NCBI GenBank assembly: GCA_019358985.1
Contig: JAHHIJ010000008.1
Span: 62,001-126,000 of the forward strand
Direction of reading: 5' to 3'
Length of the DNA stretch: 64,000 bases
Origin: Tolypothrix brevis GSE-NOS-MK-07-07A
GTDB lineage: Bacteria; Cyanobacteriota; Cyanobacteriia; Cyanobacteriales; Nostocaceae
Position 1 is the stretch's first letter. Every line of letters begins with the position of its first letter. The position numbers and the translations under genes were made by a program. Positions 54,893-63,354 of this stretch are shown piece after piece. Under the pieces are notes generated by a model. That model was not told the origin of the DNA. It saw only the letters and a list, made by a program, of their open reading frames with translations, and searched no databases.

Positions 54893-55069
54893 ATGAACCC
54901 AACGGCAGAACAGTTAAGATCGTTTTACAGTAGATGTGTAAGAGCAAGCAACCTGCTCCAATCAATTGAACTAGTCAGATACGACAGTCGCAGTCAAAGA
55001 ATAGTCATGTTGATTGGAAAGACAATACAAATAGAAGTACTTGCGAACGGTGAGGTGATAATCGGATGA
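54893..55069 (+). CDS. Small DUF6888-like protein
   Basis: 58 residues, shorter than usual gene-calling limits: MNPTAEQLRSFYSRCVRASNLL, then RYDSRSQRIVMLIGKTIQIEVLANGEVIIG. The order (helix, then a beta hairpin with K-x-IQIEV-x-x-NGE) matches my recollection of the DUF6888 family of small cyanobacterial proteins. Its stop overlaps the next start in ATGA. Such pairs look like toxin-antitoxin-style or regulatory units, but no function is known. Confidence 0.65.
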   Translation: MNPTAEQLRSFYSRCVRASNLLQSIELVRYDSRSQRIVMLIGKTIQIEVLANGEVIIG

Positions 55070-55263
55070 CTCAACCAAACTATGAACTACTCACAGAAGC
55101 AGAGTTAAGAGAGTATGTAAGGTTTAATCCCCAAGATGAGGACGCTTTTCAGTACTACTTGACCATAGTCCGTGCCAAACCAGGACGTGTGGTTACTCGG
55201 ACAGAGGAGGAATTTGACGCTGAATTGCGTAAGCGGATAGCTCAAGAAGCTACTCATTCCTGA
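55066..55263 (+). CDS. Small DUF6887-like protein
   Basis: 65 residues: YELLTEAELREYVRFNPQDEDAFQYYLTIV resembles the DUF6887 family ('xxMTEAELRxYVLxxRxDxxAF'), which is commonly found next to DUF6888. The 4 bp ATGA overlap with the upstream gene implies translational coupling. Acidic, soluble. Function unknown. Confidence 0.68.
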   Translation: MTQPNYELLTEAELREYVRFNPQDEDAFQYYLTIVRAKPGRVVTRTEEEFDAELRKRIAQEATHS

Positions 55264-55356
55264 GTGGCAAGAACGGCTAAGATCGTTTGTTGATCGGCTA
55301 ATTAAAATCTATCAGATTTCTGTTTGAGAAAAATTTCAAGCGATCGCACTTCCCAA

Positions 55357-58300
55357 TCAATTCCACCTTTTAAGATTTTTCCGTAAATAACGCAGCCGCA
55401 TTAAAACAGGCTTTGCCCAATCCCCAGGTCGAAATTCATGCAGGAGAATGTACAAACAAGGGATAATAAATAAAGTCATCATTGTCGCGATCGCCATTCC
55501 AAAGAAAACGACAATCCCCAAAGGTTGCAAAAACTCTGAACCTTCCCCAATACCCAAAGCTAAAGGAAACAGTCCTAAAATGGTGGTGACAGTAGTCATC
55601 ATAATCGGGCGCAAGCGTTGCGGAGCAGCTTTGAGAATGGCGATTTCACGAGTACAATTTTCCTCTTCCCGAATTTGGTTCGCTGATTCCACCATCAAAA
55701 TTCCCGCGTTTACCACAATTCCCACCAGCAAGACTACACCAACGATTACCGTTGCACCAATGGCAGTTTTGGTAATGTAAAGCCCAAAAATCCCCCCAGC
55801 TAACGCCAGCGGAACAGTAAAGATAATTACTAACGGATCAAGGAGCGAATTGTATTGTACAGCCATAACAACGAAGATTAAGAAAACTGCTAAAGCTCCC
55901 AAAGTTTTCAAAGCATCTTGAAGTTGCTGATTAGTTTCTTGAGCCGAACTAGGAACAATGGAAACGCCATCAGGTAATTTTATACTTTTAAGTACTTGAT
56001 TAACTTCAGCGATCGCTTCACCAAGACTCGCTTCTTCGCTTAAGTTGCCTGCAATAATAAAAGCTTGACGTTGATTAATTCGCTGCACTTCACCAGGAGC
56101 TTGACCTTCTTCAATTCGAGCAACATCCGAAAGGCGAATCTGTTTATTATTTTCGGTAAATAGCGGTAATCCTTCAAGCTGAGAGGGACGCTGAATCGCT
56201 TCAGTATTTAATTGCACTCGCACATCAACCAAACGGTTGCCGCGTTGAATTTGGGTGGGAACTGAACCTTCAATTGCTGTCTGAATGGTTGCCCCAATTT
56301 GTTGAGCTGTCAATCCCAGGTTGGCAACTCGTTCCCAGTCGGGACGAATTTGTATTTCTGGTTGCCGGGGATCGGCATCTGGTCGGAATCTAGCTGATGT
56401 TGCTTTTTCTTCTAAAGCTTGCAGCACTTGAGCGCCGGCTATTCGTAATTTTTCTTCATCTTCACTTTGTAAGATGACATCAATTTCCGATCCTTGCGCT
56501 GGGGTATTACTCAAAATTAAACCGCGCACCTGACCAGGATTTAGACGCAGCAGAATTCCTGCCAAGTTGAGTTTGTTAAGTTGCTGAGTTACTTTTTTAA
56601 CGTACTTTTCGACATCTGTGCCTTCTTTGAGATTAATGGTGCTGTTTGCCCGTAAAGGATTTTCGGAAGTAGTATTACCAAATAGAGAACCTCCCACTGT
56701 GGTGAAAGCATACTCAGTTTCTGGTTGTTTCATCAAAATCTCATCGACAACTTGCATCACTTTTTGAGAAGTAACCAAAGGTGTACCGGGTGGAAACTGC
56801 GCTCTCAAGTTGGCTTGTCCGGTATTAATTCGGGGTAAAATTTCTTGGGGAATTTGACCAACCATAAAAAAGCTGCCACCACCGAGAATCAGCAAAGCAG
56901 CAGTGACTACAACTAAGCGAAAGCGTAAAATCTTTCTTAAAAAGCTGCCGTATCCTCGCGTAGCATCTTCAAAACGGCGATTAAACTGTTTAAGCAGCCA
57001 AAATTTACTTACACCACTAGACCAACGAATTGCCAGCAGTCGAGAAGTTAGCATTGGGACGACTGTCACAGCAACGACTAGGGAGGCAGCTACGGCAAAG
57101 GCAATTGTCAGAATCAGTTCATTAAATAGTAGTGAAATAAAGCCACCAATTAAAAGAAATGGGACGACAGAAACCAAGTTAGCGGCAGTCGCAGCGACTA
57201 ACGCTGATTCTACTTCTTGGGAAGAAGCGATCGCATTTTCAATAAAGAATTTTGAATTTTCCTCATCTCCAAGTCTCCTTCTCCCTAAGTCTCCCTCTCT
57301 CTGATTGGGAGTTTTACCTGCTTTTTCCGAAATATTTTCTAGAATGACAACCGATGTATCAATTGCTTGACCAATTCCTAAAGTTAGACCTGCTAAACTA
57401 AAGACATTTAAACTCAAGCCAAACAATTTCATCATGGCGATCGCTGCCAAACTACACAGTGGAATTGCTAAACTGATAATAAATGTTTGCCGCAGCGATC
57501 CCAAGAATAACAGCACTGCTGCTGCTGCCAACAATGCTCCAGAAATCGCATTAAAAATTACATCATTTAAAGAATTGCGGATGAAGCGAGATTCATCTGT
57601 GGTAGCGGTCAAAACCATATCCGCTGGAATTAAACCCGATTGTTGCAATTGTTTAATTCGCTGCTTTACTCGATCCACAACTGTAATTGTGTTCGCATCA
57701 GGCTGCTTTTGAACTGACAATTTCACCGCTGGCTGACGGTTAAGATACACAGATACTCGCTGGTTTTCTGTGCCGTCAATTACCTCGGCAAAGTCTCGCA
57801 GATAAACGCGACGGGAGGGAGTTGCAGAAGTGGGGGAAGTGGGGGAAGAGACTTCAATTGAGAGGTTTTCAATTTCCTTAGCATCTTTGAATCTACCGAC
57901 GGTGCGCGTTAATGGTTCGGAATTCTGCCCCAAAATCCGACCACCAGAAGTATCTTGGTTACGCTCTGTTAGTTCATTAAGTACATCCGTTAAACCAATA
58001 TTTAAGGCTTGTAAGCGGCTTAAGTCAACTAAGACGCGCACTTCTTCTTCTGCCGCACCAGATATATCAACTGCGGCAACTCCCGGTATAACACTGAGTT
58101 CCCGCGATAATTCTTCATCGGCAAATACACGTAAATCTTTACCTTGAAGTGAGGTAGATGTCAGTGCTAGTTCGTAGATTGGTAGTTGTGAGGGGTCGAA
58201 TTTAAATAAACGTGGCTCTTCGATGGTGTCTGGTAGCTGTCCTCTGCCTCGGTTAAAAGCTGCGGTAGCATCGTTGAGAGCCTGGTCAATATCACCTCCG

Positions 58301-58614
58301 GGTTCAAAGAATAAATCGAGGCTGACTTGTCCTTCACGGGTGCGGGAAAAAACTTGTACTACATTCTCGGTTGCCGATAAAGCTTCTTCTAGGGGTCTGG
58401 TGATTTCATCTACTGCTACTTCTGGGGAAATACCCGGTGCTTCTAAACGCACACCAATTCGCGGGTAGGTGATTGCTGGCAGAAGATCCACTTGGATGGT
58501 TGTCATAAAGTATATCCCCATGACAATCACCGCGAGGGTAAGCATGAGTGTACCAATATGTTGGCGGATAGCGATCGCGCTAATACTAAATCCGCTTACT
58601 TTAGTTTGCTGCAT
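55357..58614 (-). CDS. RND efflux pump permease (AcrB/HAE1 type)
   Basis: 1085 residues, typical inner-membrane RND size: N-terminal transmembrane helix (IGTLMLTLAVIVMGIYF), porter motifs, two sets of helices with GLTLGIGQAIDTSVVILENI in the first half and GVVLLVGIVVNAGILMVESANQIREE in the second (the proton relay region). It works with the adaptor encoded upstream (58909-60312). Two stretches near residues 240 (SPTSPTSATPS) and 440-455 (NQREGDLGRRRLGDEE) are encoded by purine-rich low-complexity repeats and look like insertions in loops. Substrate unknown. Confidence 0.9.
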   Translation of the reverse strand: MQQTKVSGFSISAIAIRQHIGTLMLTLAVIVMGIYFMTTIQVDLLPAITYPRIGVRLEAPGISPEVAVDEITRPLEEALSATENVVQVFSRTREGQVSLDLFFEPGGDIDQALNDATAAFNRGRGQLPDTIEEPRLFKFDPSQLPIYELALTSTSLQGKDLRVFADEELSRELSVIPGVAAVDISGAAEEEVRVLVDLSRLQALNIGLTDVLNELTERNQDTSGGRILGQNSEPLTRTVGRFKDAKEIENLSIEVSSPTSPTSATPSRRVYLRDFAEVIDGTENQRVSVYLNRQPAVKLSVQKQPDANTITVVDRVKQRIKQLQQSGLIPADMVLTATTDESRFIRNSLNDVIFNAISGALLAAAAVLLFLGSLRQTFIISLAIPLCSLAAIAMMKLFGLSLNVFSLAGLTLGIGQAIDTSVVILENISEKAGKTPNQREGDLGRRRLGDEENSKFFIENAIASSQEVESALVAATAANLVSVVPFLLIGGFISLLFNELILTIAFAVAASLVVAVTVVPMLTSRLLAIRWSSGVSKFWLLKQFNRRFEDATRGYGSFLRKILRFRLVVVTAALLILGGGSFFMVGQIPQEILPRINTGQANLRAQFPPGTPLVTSQKVMQVVDEILMKQPETEYAFTTVGGSLFGNTTSENPLRANSTINLKEGTDVEKYVKKVTQQLNKLNLAGILLRLNPGQVRGLILSNTPAQGSEIDVILQSEDEEKLRIAGAQVLQALEEKATSARFRPDADPRQPEIQIRPDWERVANLGLTAQQIGATIQTAIEGSVPTQIQRGNRLVDVRVQLNTEAIQRPSQLEGLPLFTENNKQIRLSDVARIEEGQAPGEVQRINQRQAFIIAGNLSEEASLGEAIAEVNQVLKSIKLPDGVSIVPSSAQETNQQLQDALKTLGALAVFLIFVVMAVQYNSLLDPLVIIFTVPLALAGGIFGLYITKTAIGATVIVGVVLLVGIVVNAGILMVESANQIREEENCTREIAILKAAPQRLRPIMMTTVTTILGLFPLALGIGEGSEFLQPLGIVVFFGMAIATMMTLFIIPCLYILLHEFRPGDWAKPVLMRLRYLRKNLKRWN

Positions 58615-58660
58615 CTGTCGCTCCGCTCTAATTTTAAATATTTTTATCGCGTTGAACTAT

Positions 58661-58851
58661 GGGATGAATCGTAAAGACGTTCCGGTGGAACGTCTCTACA
58701 ATACGTTGGGATGAATCCTAAAGACGTTTCACCGAAACGTCTCTACAATACGTTGGGATGAATCGTAAAGACGTTCCGGTGGAACGTCTCTACAATAGGT
58801 TGGGATGAATCGTAAAGACGTTCCGGTGGAACGTCTCTACAATAGGTTGGG
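58661..58851. repeat. Tandem array of four 47 bp units containing the palindromic core
   Basis: GGGATGAATC begins units at 58661, 58708, 58755 and 58802, with a fifth partial at 58849: exact 47 bp period. Each contains GTAAAGACG...CGTCTCTAC plus AATACGTT or AATAGGTT. The second unit has compensating changes (TTTCACCGAAA centre). It lies between the adaptor and pump genes. Confidence 0.92.
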
Positions 58852-58908
58852 ATGAATCGACGTAGATTGCATTCATCATCTCGGAAATATGCAACTCCTT
58901 TTTAATTT

Positions 58909-60312
58909 TTAATTCGGCTTCGGGCTTGATTCTGGTTTTTCCGAAATAATCGAAATCCGCACATCTTGCCCATCTTTTAACGGCTTACCACTCCGCACTA
59001 CATAGGATTCTCCCGGTTGTAAACCGGATAAAATTTCTACTTTGCTGTCAGCTTTTTCTCCGAAAGTCACAGATTTAGATGTCACTTTCGGTTTACCATC
59101 TGTGTTATTTATCACAAATACTCTGCCATTGCGATTTGGGGTTTCTCTATCGGTGGGAGAGGGGGAAGAAACCCCGCTGCTACCTTGCTGAATCGCTGTT
59201 TGGGGTATGACTACTCGCTGTTGTGCGCTGCTTTGAAAATTCACCCGCGCTAGCAATCCGCTGCCAATTTTGCCATCGGTGTTGAGAATTTCTACTTCAA
59301 CTGGGACTAAGCGAGCTGTTATATCAGCGGCTGGGGAAATGCGTATTACTTTACCGGTGTATTTTTTATTTGGAAAGGCATCTAAACTGACTTTTACAGA
59401 TTGTCCTAGTTGGATGTTTGGCAGTTCTTTTTCAGAAACTTGCTTAACGTCTACTTTCACACGGCTAAAATCGCCTATTTTCAAGACTTCGTTTCCAGGT
59501 TGCAGAAGATTGCCCGGTTCTGTGACTTTTTCTGTAATTACACCGGCGATGGGAGATGTCAGTTTTGCATAGGAACGACGCTCTTTAGCTTCGGCAACTA
59601 ATGCTTGTTGAGCAACTACTCTACCTTGGGCAGCGGCTACGGCTTGCTGTTCTGTGCTAATTTGCTCAGTAGCTGCACGGAGAGCCTGAGCAGCAGTTCG
59701 CGCTTCTGTTTGTGATTGTTCGGCGGATTGTAAAGCGATCGCTCCTTCTTTTAATAGCTTCTGTTGCCGTTGTGAGTCTGCTTGAGCTTGTACTACTTGT
59801 AGTCGCGCTTGTTCTACTTCTACATGGGCATTACTTATGAGAGTTCTCGCTCTTGCTACTTCTGATTTTCTAGCTGCAAGTTCTGCTTCTGCTTGCTTTA
59901 ATGCTGTTAATAATAAGGCATCATCTAATTGTCCGATGACTTGCCCGCCTTTGACCGCATCCCCCATATCTACATTTAAGGCTAAAAGTCGCCCTTCAAC
60001 TTGCGATCGCAATGAGACAACCCGAAATGCAGTTGTAGTACCTGTATACTCTGGTTCTTCTCGCAGCAAACCACTACGAGCGATCGCAACATCTACTGCC
60101 GTTGCCTTATTACCTTGTTCTCCTCCACTACCACGCTGAGATTGTGCGTCAGCCGACTCTTTGGGAAGTGAACCGCAACTCATCGTTAACAATCCCATTC
60201 CTAACACACTGCTTATTAAGCCCATAGACGAGCATACGCGGGAACGGGAAGAAAAAGTTATCTGTTTATCTCCTTGTCTCCTTGTGTGCTGATGCGGCAT
60301 ATTTATATCCAA
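58909..60312 (-). CDS. RND efflux periplasmic adaptor (HlyD/MFP family)
   Basis: 467 residues. An N-terminal extension of ~30 residues (HQHTRRQGDKQ, repeat-like DNA) precedes a hydrophobic segment ending in a lipobox LLTMSC, so the likely product is a lipoprotein. Then biotinyl-lipoyl halves around a long alpha-hairpin coiled coil (residues ~120-240, Gln/Ala-rich), a beta barrel and the membrane-proximal domain. The pump gene follows 294 bp downstream across a repeat array. A later start at the Met before GLISSVLG would give a cleaner signal peptide. Confidence 0.88.
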   Translation of the reverse strand: MDINMPHQHTRRQGDKQITFSSRSRVCSSMGLISSVLGMGLLTMSCGSLPKESADAQSQRGSGGEQGNKATAVDVAIARSGLLREEPEYTGTTTAFRVVSLRSQVEGRLLALNVDMGDAVKGGQVIGQLDDALLLTALKQAEAELAARKSEVARARTLISNAHVEVEQARLQVVQAQADSQRQQKLLKEGAIALQSAEQSQTEARTAAQALRAATEQISTEQQAVAAAQGRVVAQQALVAEAKERRSYAKLTSPIAGVITEKVTEPGNLLQPGNEVLKIGDFSRVKVDVKQVSEKELPNIQLGQSVKVSLDAFPNKKYTGKVIRISPAADITARLVPVEVEILNTDGKIGSGLLARVNFQSSAQQRVVIPQTAIQQGSSGVSSPSPTDRETPNRNGRVFVINNTDGKPKVTSKSVTFGEKADSKVEILSGLQPGESYVVRSGKPLKDGQDVRISIISEKPESSPKPN

Positions 60313-60382
60313 AATTGATTTTTTTGCTCTATTGGGGCGATTGTAAATTAAGATAGCCGTCTATTAAAAAGTAATCTTGATA
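60313..60382. promoter_or_regulatory. Upstream region of the efflux adaptor gene
   Basis: AT-rich DNA between the adaptor start and a family C element. It should carry the efflux operon promoter on the minus strand; no operator palindrome other than the repeat is visible. Confidence 0.3.
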
Positions 60383-60496
60383 TATACAGCAGATTTCAGG
60401 TAAACGAAGTAGATATATAAAATCCAAAACCTTGTAGAGACGTAGCAGTGCTACGTCTCTACGTGTATTCGATGTTTAGCGATAGGCTGCTGTATC
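60383..60496. repeat. MITE-like element, family C
   Basis: Ends ATACAGCAG / CTGCTGTAT, inner flanks ATTTCAGG and AAAATCCAAAACC, palindromic core 60434-60462 (GCAGTGC centre) and GTGTATTCGATG. The partial copy 5418-5515 shares the left half. The remaining 60497-60916 is AT-rich, without genes. Confidence 0.75.
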
Positions 60497-60916
60497 ACTT
60501 ATAAAAAAGGCAAGAAAGCATAAGTCTGAGATCGTATTCCATTTTCTTTTCTAAGAAAAATCACCGTTTTTTCCCAAAGAATGTCCTCAATGATACATAT
60601 TTTTATTTGAATTAGAAAAGACAGATTCTAGATGAATTTATGCATTTACTAGCTTATTATAAAGATTTTTTAACTAAGTTTGACTCTGCCCCTAGTTAGA
60701 AAACTCTAACTACTGATTCGTGACTTTTTTCACTTCTATCTTTTGGCTTAAAACAGTACAAATTTTTTATTTTTCGCATTGTAGCGAAACTACCAGTAAT
60801 TTCTAGAATATAACGTTTATATTAAGAAAAGTAAACAAATTAGAAATTTAGGACAGACATAATGTATCTGTCTGGACACCTAATTGTATATTGACATTGC
60901 GTGAGGAAGGCAACCT

Positions 60917-61453
60917 GTGACATCACCGCTATATTTTGCACAAACTACTGAAGAATCCCAAATTACAGAGTTTTTTACCGAATCGGTGGGACAGTGGCGT
61001 TCAGAACGTCGCTATTATACTCTTCCAGAGGGAGAAACTAAGGAAATGGTGAGTATAATTGCTATCCGTTTTTTAGAGCCGGGATGTGACGAGTTGCTTC
61101 ATCTGGCTGAGATGCATAATTTGCCAGATATCGCAAGTTTAATTTGCGGTACTCACGTAAGTTGGGATACAGATTCAGTCACTGGAAAAAAGGAATCTAA
61201 AGGTTCAACGTTGTTTGGTGTTTTAGGAACAACTTTATATCGCGATCGCGGTTTTGCGACTTCCAAACCAGTTACCGCACAATATTATTTCCCCAACCCG
61301 AAAACTTTATGTTTGCGAACCGAGTACAATAATTCAGTATTCGAGGAAGAATTAAAGCTAATTGGCGAAAAATACCGCACACGTCAATCAATTATCTCTC
61401 GTGCAGGTGAACAATTGATGATTGGGCAGTATTTAGAAAAAAGAATTGATTAA
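60917..61453 (+). CDS. CpcS/CpeS-family phycobiliprotein lyase
   Basis: 178 residues from a GTG at 60917 (TSPLYFAQTTEESQITEFF). Motifs of the CpcS/CpeS lipocalin-like lyases: SVGQWRSERRYYTLP near residue 24 and CGTHVSWDTDS near 77, then LRTEYNNSVFEEELKLIGEKYRTRQSIISRAGEQLMIGQYLEKRI, which is highly typical. It attaches a bilin chromophore to a cysteine of phycobiliprotein subunits. Which subgroup (CpcS, CpeU, CpcU) is not decided. Monocistronic. Confidence 0.88.
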   Translation: MTSPLYFAQTTEESQITEFFTESVGQWRSERRYYTLPEGETKEMVSIIAIRFLEPGCDELLHLAEMHNLPDIASLICGTHVSWDTDSVTGKKESKGSTLFGVLGTTLYRDRGFATSKPVTAQYYFPNPKTLCLRTEYNNSVFEEELKLIGEKYRTRQSIISRAGEQLMIGQYLEKRID

Positions 61454-61559
61454 CGTAGTGACGACTGAAGTCGTCATCTTATAAAGACGTTCCACCGGAA
61501 CGTCTCTACTCGTAATATGTTTAGTCTTTGATTTAAGCGATGAATCGCTTACTACGAAA
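61453..61559. repeat. Cluster of small palindromes around a core repeat
   Basis: ACGTAGTGACGACTGAAGTCGTCA (61453-61477), palindromic core 61481-61509 (TTCCACCGGAA centre, one mismatch) and AAGCGATGAATCGCTTACTACG (61535-61557), in the convergent gap between the lyase and hdeD genes. Confidence 0.65.
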
Positions 61560-61562
61560 TAA

Positions 61563-62129
61563 TTAAGCGCTTGTAGTTTCAGATTGATTTAAAACAGAAC
61601 GCGCATTCAATGATAAACCTACACGGGAAACACCAGTGAAGAGAATGCTGACACCGACTAGTGTACCAATCAACCAAGGCGCATTAAAGGGAAATTGAAA
61701 CCAAATCATTGCGCCTAATATTAAAGTGATGATACCATCGCCAAGTACCCAAGTCCAGTTTTGTTGGGGACGCAAGCGGAATGCAAGGATTAGCTCGAAT
61801 ACACCTTCGGTTAACAAAAAGCTACCTAACAATAGAGTTAATGTGAGAATGCCATTCAAAGGGTAAACAAACAGCATTATACCTGTGGCAATGTATAATC
61901 CGCTCAATAAAAGCTTCCAAACAAAGCCTCCCTTATCGCGAGTTTCAGTAGCGTAGACTAGTTTGGCAAATCCTGAAGAGATGAGAATCAAGGCAAACCA
62001 AGTCTCAGCAAAAATCGTCGATACAGAAGGTAAAGCGATCGCCACAATTCCTAAAACAATTAAAAGAACGCCAATAATTAGCGATCTATTGATATTCTTT
62101 TTGACATCACCAGAAATGTTGGTTGTCAT
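61563..62129 (-). CDS. HdeD-family membrane protein
   Basis: 188 residues from the ATG at 62129 (the frame is open to 62162). Six hydrophobic segments in three similar pairs, with HdeD signatures (LIIGVLLIVLGIVAIALP, LSGLYIATGIMLFVYP, GDGIITLILGAMIW). In enteric bacteria HdeD is linked to acid resistance; in cyanobacteria the role is unknown. Cytoplasmic membrane. Confidence 0.85.
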   Translation of the reverse strand: MTTNISGDVKKNINRSLIIGVLLIVLGIVAIALPSVSTIFAETWFALILISSGFAKLVYATETRDKGGFVWKLLLSGLYIATGIMLFVYPLNGILTLTLLLGSFLLTEGVFELILAFRLRPQQNWTWVLGDGIITLILGAMIWFQFPFNAPWLIGTLVGVSILFTGVSRVGLSLNARSVLNQSETTSA

Positions 62130-62240
62130 ATAATTTTTTCCCTTTGCTTTGTGTTGATACAATTAGGCTAGGGAATTTTTGCATAATTTACTACAACCCT
62201 AAGATATACGTCATTTAGTTTAGATCAGGCGATCGCTGTA

Positions 62241-62315
62241 ATATCATGTCCGTTTAATTAATAGTAATAAAAACTTACCTATCGTCGTAGAGACGTTCCG
62301 ACGGAACGTCTTTAC
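62241..62315. repeat. MITE-like element, family A, left part, fused to Uma2 stop
   Basis: Starts ATATCATGTCCGTTTAATTA, then TAATAAAAA and the palindromic core 62287-62315 (TTCCGACGGAA centre). The right terminal repeat is absent; the element ends inside the stop codon of the Uma2 gene. Confidence 0.8.
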
Positions 62316-62884
62316 ACTAATTCTAGTTGTAGTTCAAAACCAGGTAAAACCTCTTCACCCCTAAGTACCGCTGGGAGTTGAACTATTTCTAGAGGTTGAT
62401 TTTGTCGATAAATCTCGACTTGCTGATCTTGAAAATTAATCAACCAACCTAAGCGTAAACCATTTTCGAGATACTCTTGCATTTTATCTTGTAGAGGTTG
62501 GAGGCGATCGCTTTGGGAACGAAGTTCTATGAGAAAATCTGGTATAATAGGGGGGAATTTTTTGCGTTCATCTGAAGTCAGCGCTTCCCATCGTTCTAAT
62601 TTTACCCAAGCAGCATCAGGCGATCGCTTTGCACCATTCCCAAGCCGAAAAATAGTAGAGGAACTGAAAACCTTTCCCAATCTCGTTTTACGATTCCAGA
62701 TTTCCAAGTCTGTAATCATTCCTGCCTCTTGATTTCCGCTTTCTCCTCCGACTGGTGACACAATAATTAATTCTCCTTTTGCATTCAATTCCAGGTTCAA
62801 GTCTCGGTTTGCGGTGCAAAGTTGATAAAATTGCTCATCTGTGAGGTGAACAATCGGCTCTAGATTTAGCACATATGTATTCAT
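62312..62884 (-). CDS. Uma2-family (DUF820) endonuclease-like protein
   Basis: 190 residues, paralogue of the 44920-45498 product. It has the same core: DEQFYQLCTANRDLNLELNAKGELIIVSPVGGESG, RSPDAAWVKLERWEAL, IPDFLIELRSQSD and GWLINFQDQQVEIYRQNQ. The catalytic Asp/Glu positions are kept, though the residue after E in FLIELRS is Leu-Arg where ExK is normal, so activity is uncertain. The TAA stop is formed by the arm of the adjoining palindromic repeat. Confidence 0.87.
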   Translation of the reverse strand: MNTYVLNLEPIVHLTDEQFYQLCTANRDLNLELNAKGELIIVSPVGGESGNQEAGMITDLEIWNRKTRLGKVFSSSTIFRLGNGAKRSPDAAWVKLERWEALTSDERKKFPPIIPDFLIELRSQSDRLQPLQDKMQEYLENGLRLGWLINFQDQQVEIYRQNQPLEIVQLPAVLRGEEVLPGFELQLELV

Positions 62885-62962
62885 TAAACTACCTTTGCCT
62901 ATAGCAGTAGTGAATTGCTTTGATTATTTGGCATTGCTGAATTGATGTATGAATCCGGATGT

Positions 62963-62991
62963 AGAGACGTTCCGCCGGAACGTCTCTACAA
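62963..62991. repeat. Palindromic core repeat, TTCCGCCGGAA centre
   Basis: Perfect palindrome, preceded by TGAATCCGGAT as in the copy at 48075 (TGAATCTGGAT), 79 bp upstream of the Uma2 start. Confidence 0.8.
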
Positions 62992-63171
62992 GGATTTTAG
63001 TATTATATAAAATTATTTTCATACCTCCATTCAGCAACGCCGATTATTTATATATAGCAGTTCTCGTTTGAATCAAATATATCCTGACAGTTAATTTAAA
63101 GACGTTGCACAAGATCCGTCACTACAATCTGTATTGCATACAAGTGTAAACCGCTGTATAACAATCCTTGT

Positions 63172-63321
63172 AGAGACGTTCCGCCGGAACGTCTTTACAA
63201 GCGGAACGTCTTTACAAGCGGAACGTCTTTACAAGCGGAACGTCTTTACAAGCCGAACGTCTTTACAAGCGGAACGTCTTTACAAGCCGAACGTCTTTAC
63301 AAGCCGAACGTCTTTACAAGA
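63172..63321. repeat. 17 bp tandem array grown from a palindromic core
   Basis: A full core (63172-63198) followed by AAGCGGAACGTCTTTAC or AAGCCGAACGTCTTTAC units; GTCTTT recurs at 63191, 63208, 63225, 63242, 63259, 63276, 63293 and 63310 (exact 17 bp period, eight copies). There are no spacers, so it is not a CRISPR. The frame 63134-63328 across it is translated repeat. Confidence 0.92.
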
Positions 63322-63354
63322 TGTGTGAATACCCTTGCTGTGAATTGTTCGCGG

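Noticed and set aside
58661-58851. CRISPR-like array with 47 bp period
   Set aside because: The whole 47 bp unit is repeated, including the part that would be spacer.
63172-63321. CRISPR-like array
   Set aside because: Direct repeats of 17 bp with no intervening unique spacers and no cas genes in the window.
63134-63328. 64-residue open frame across the 17 bp array
   Set aside because: It is translated tandem repeat (17 bp x 3 frames gives a 17-residue period) with no upstream signals or coding character.
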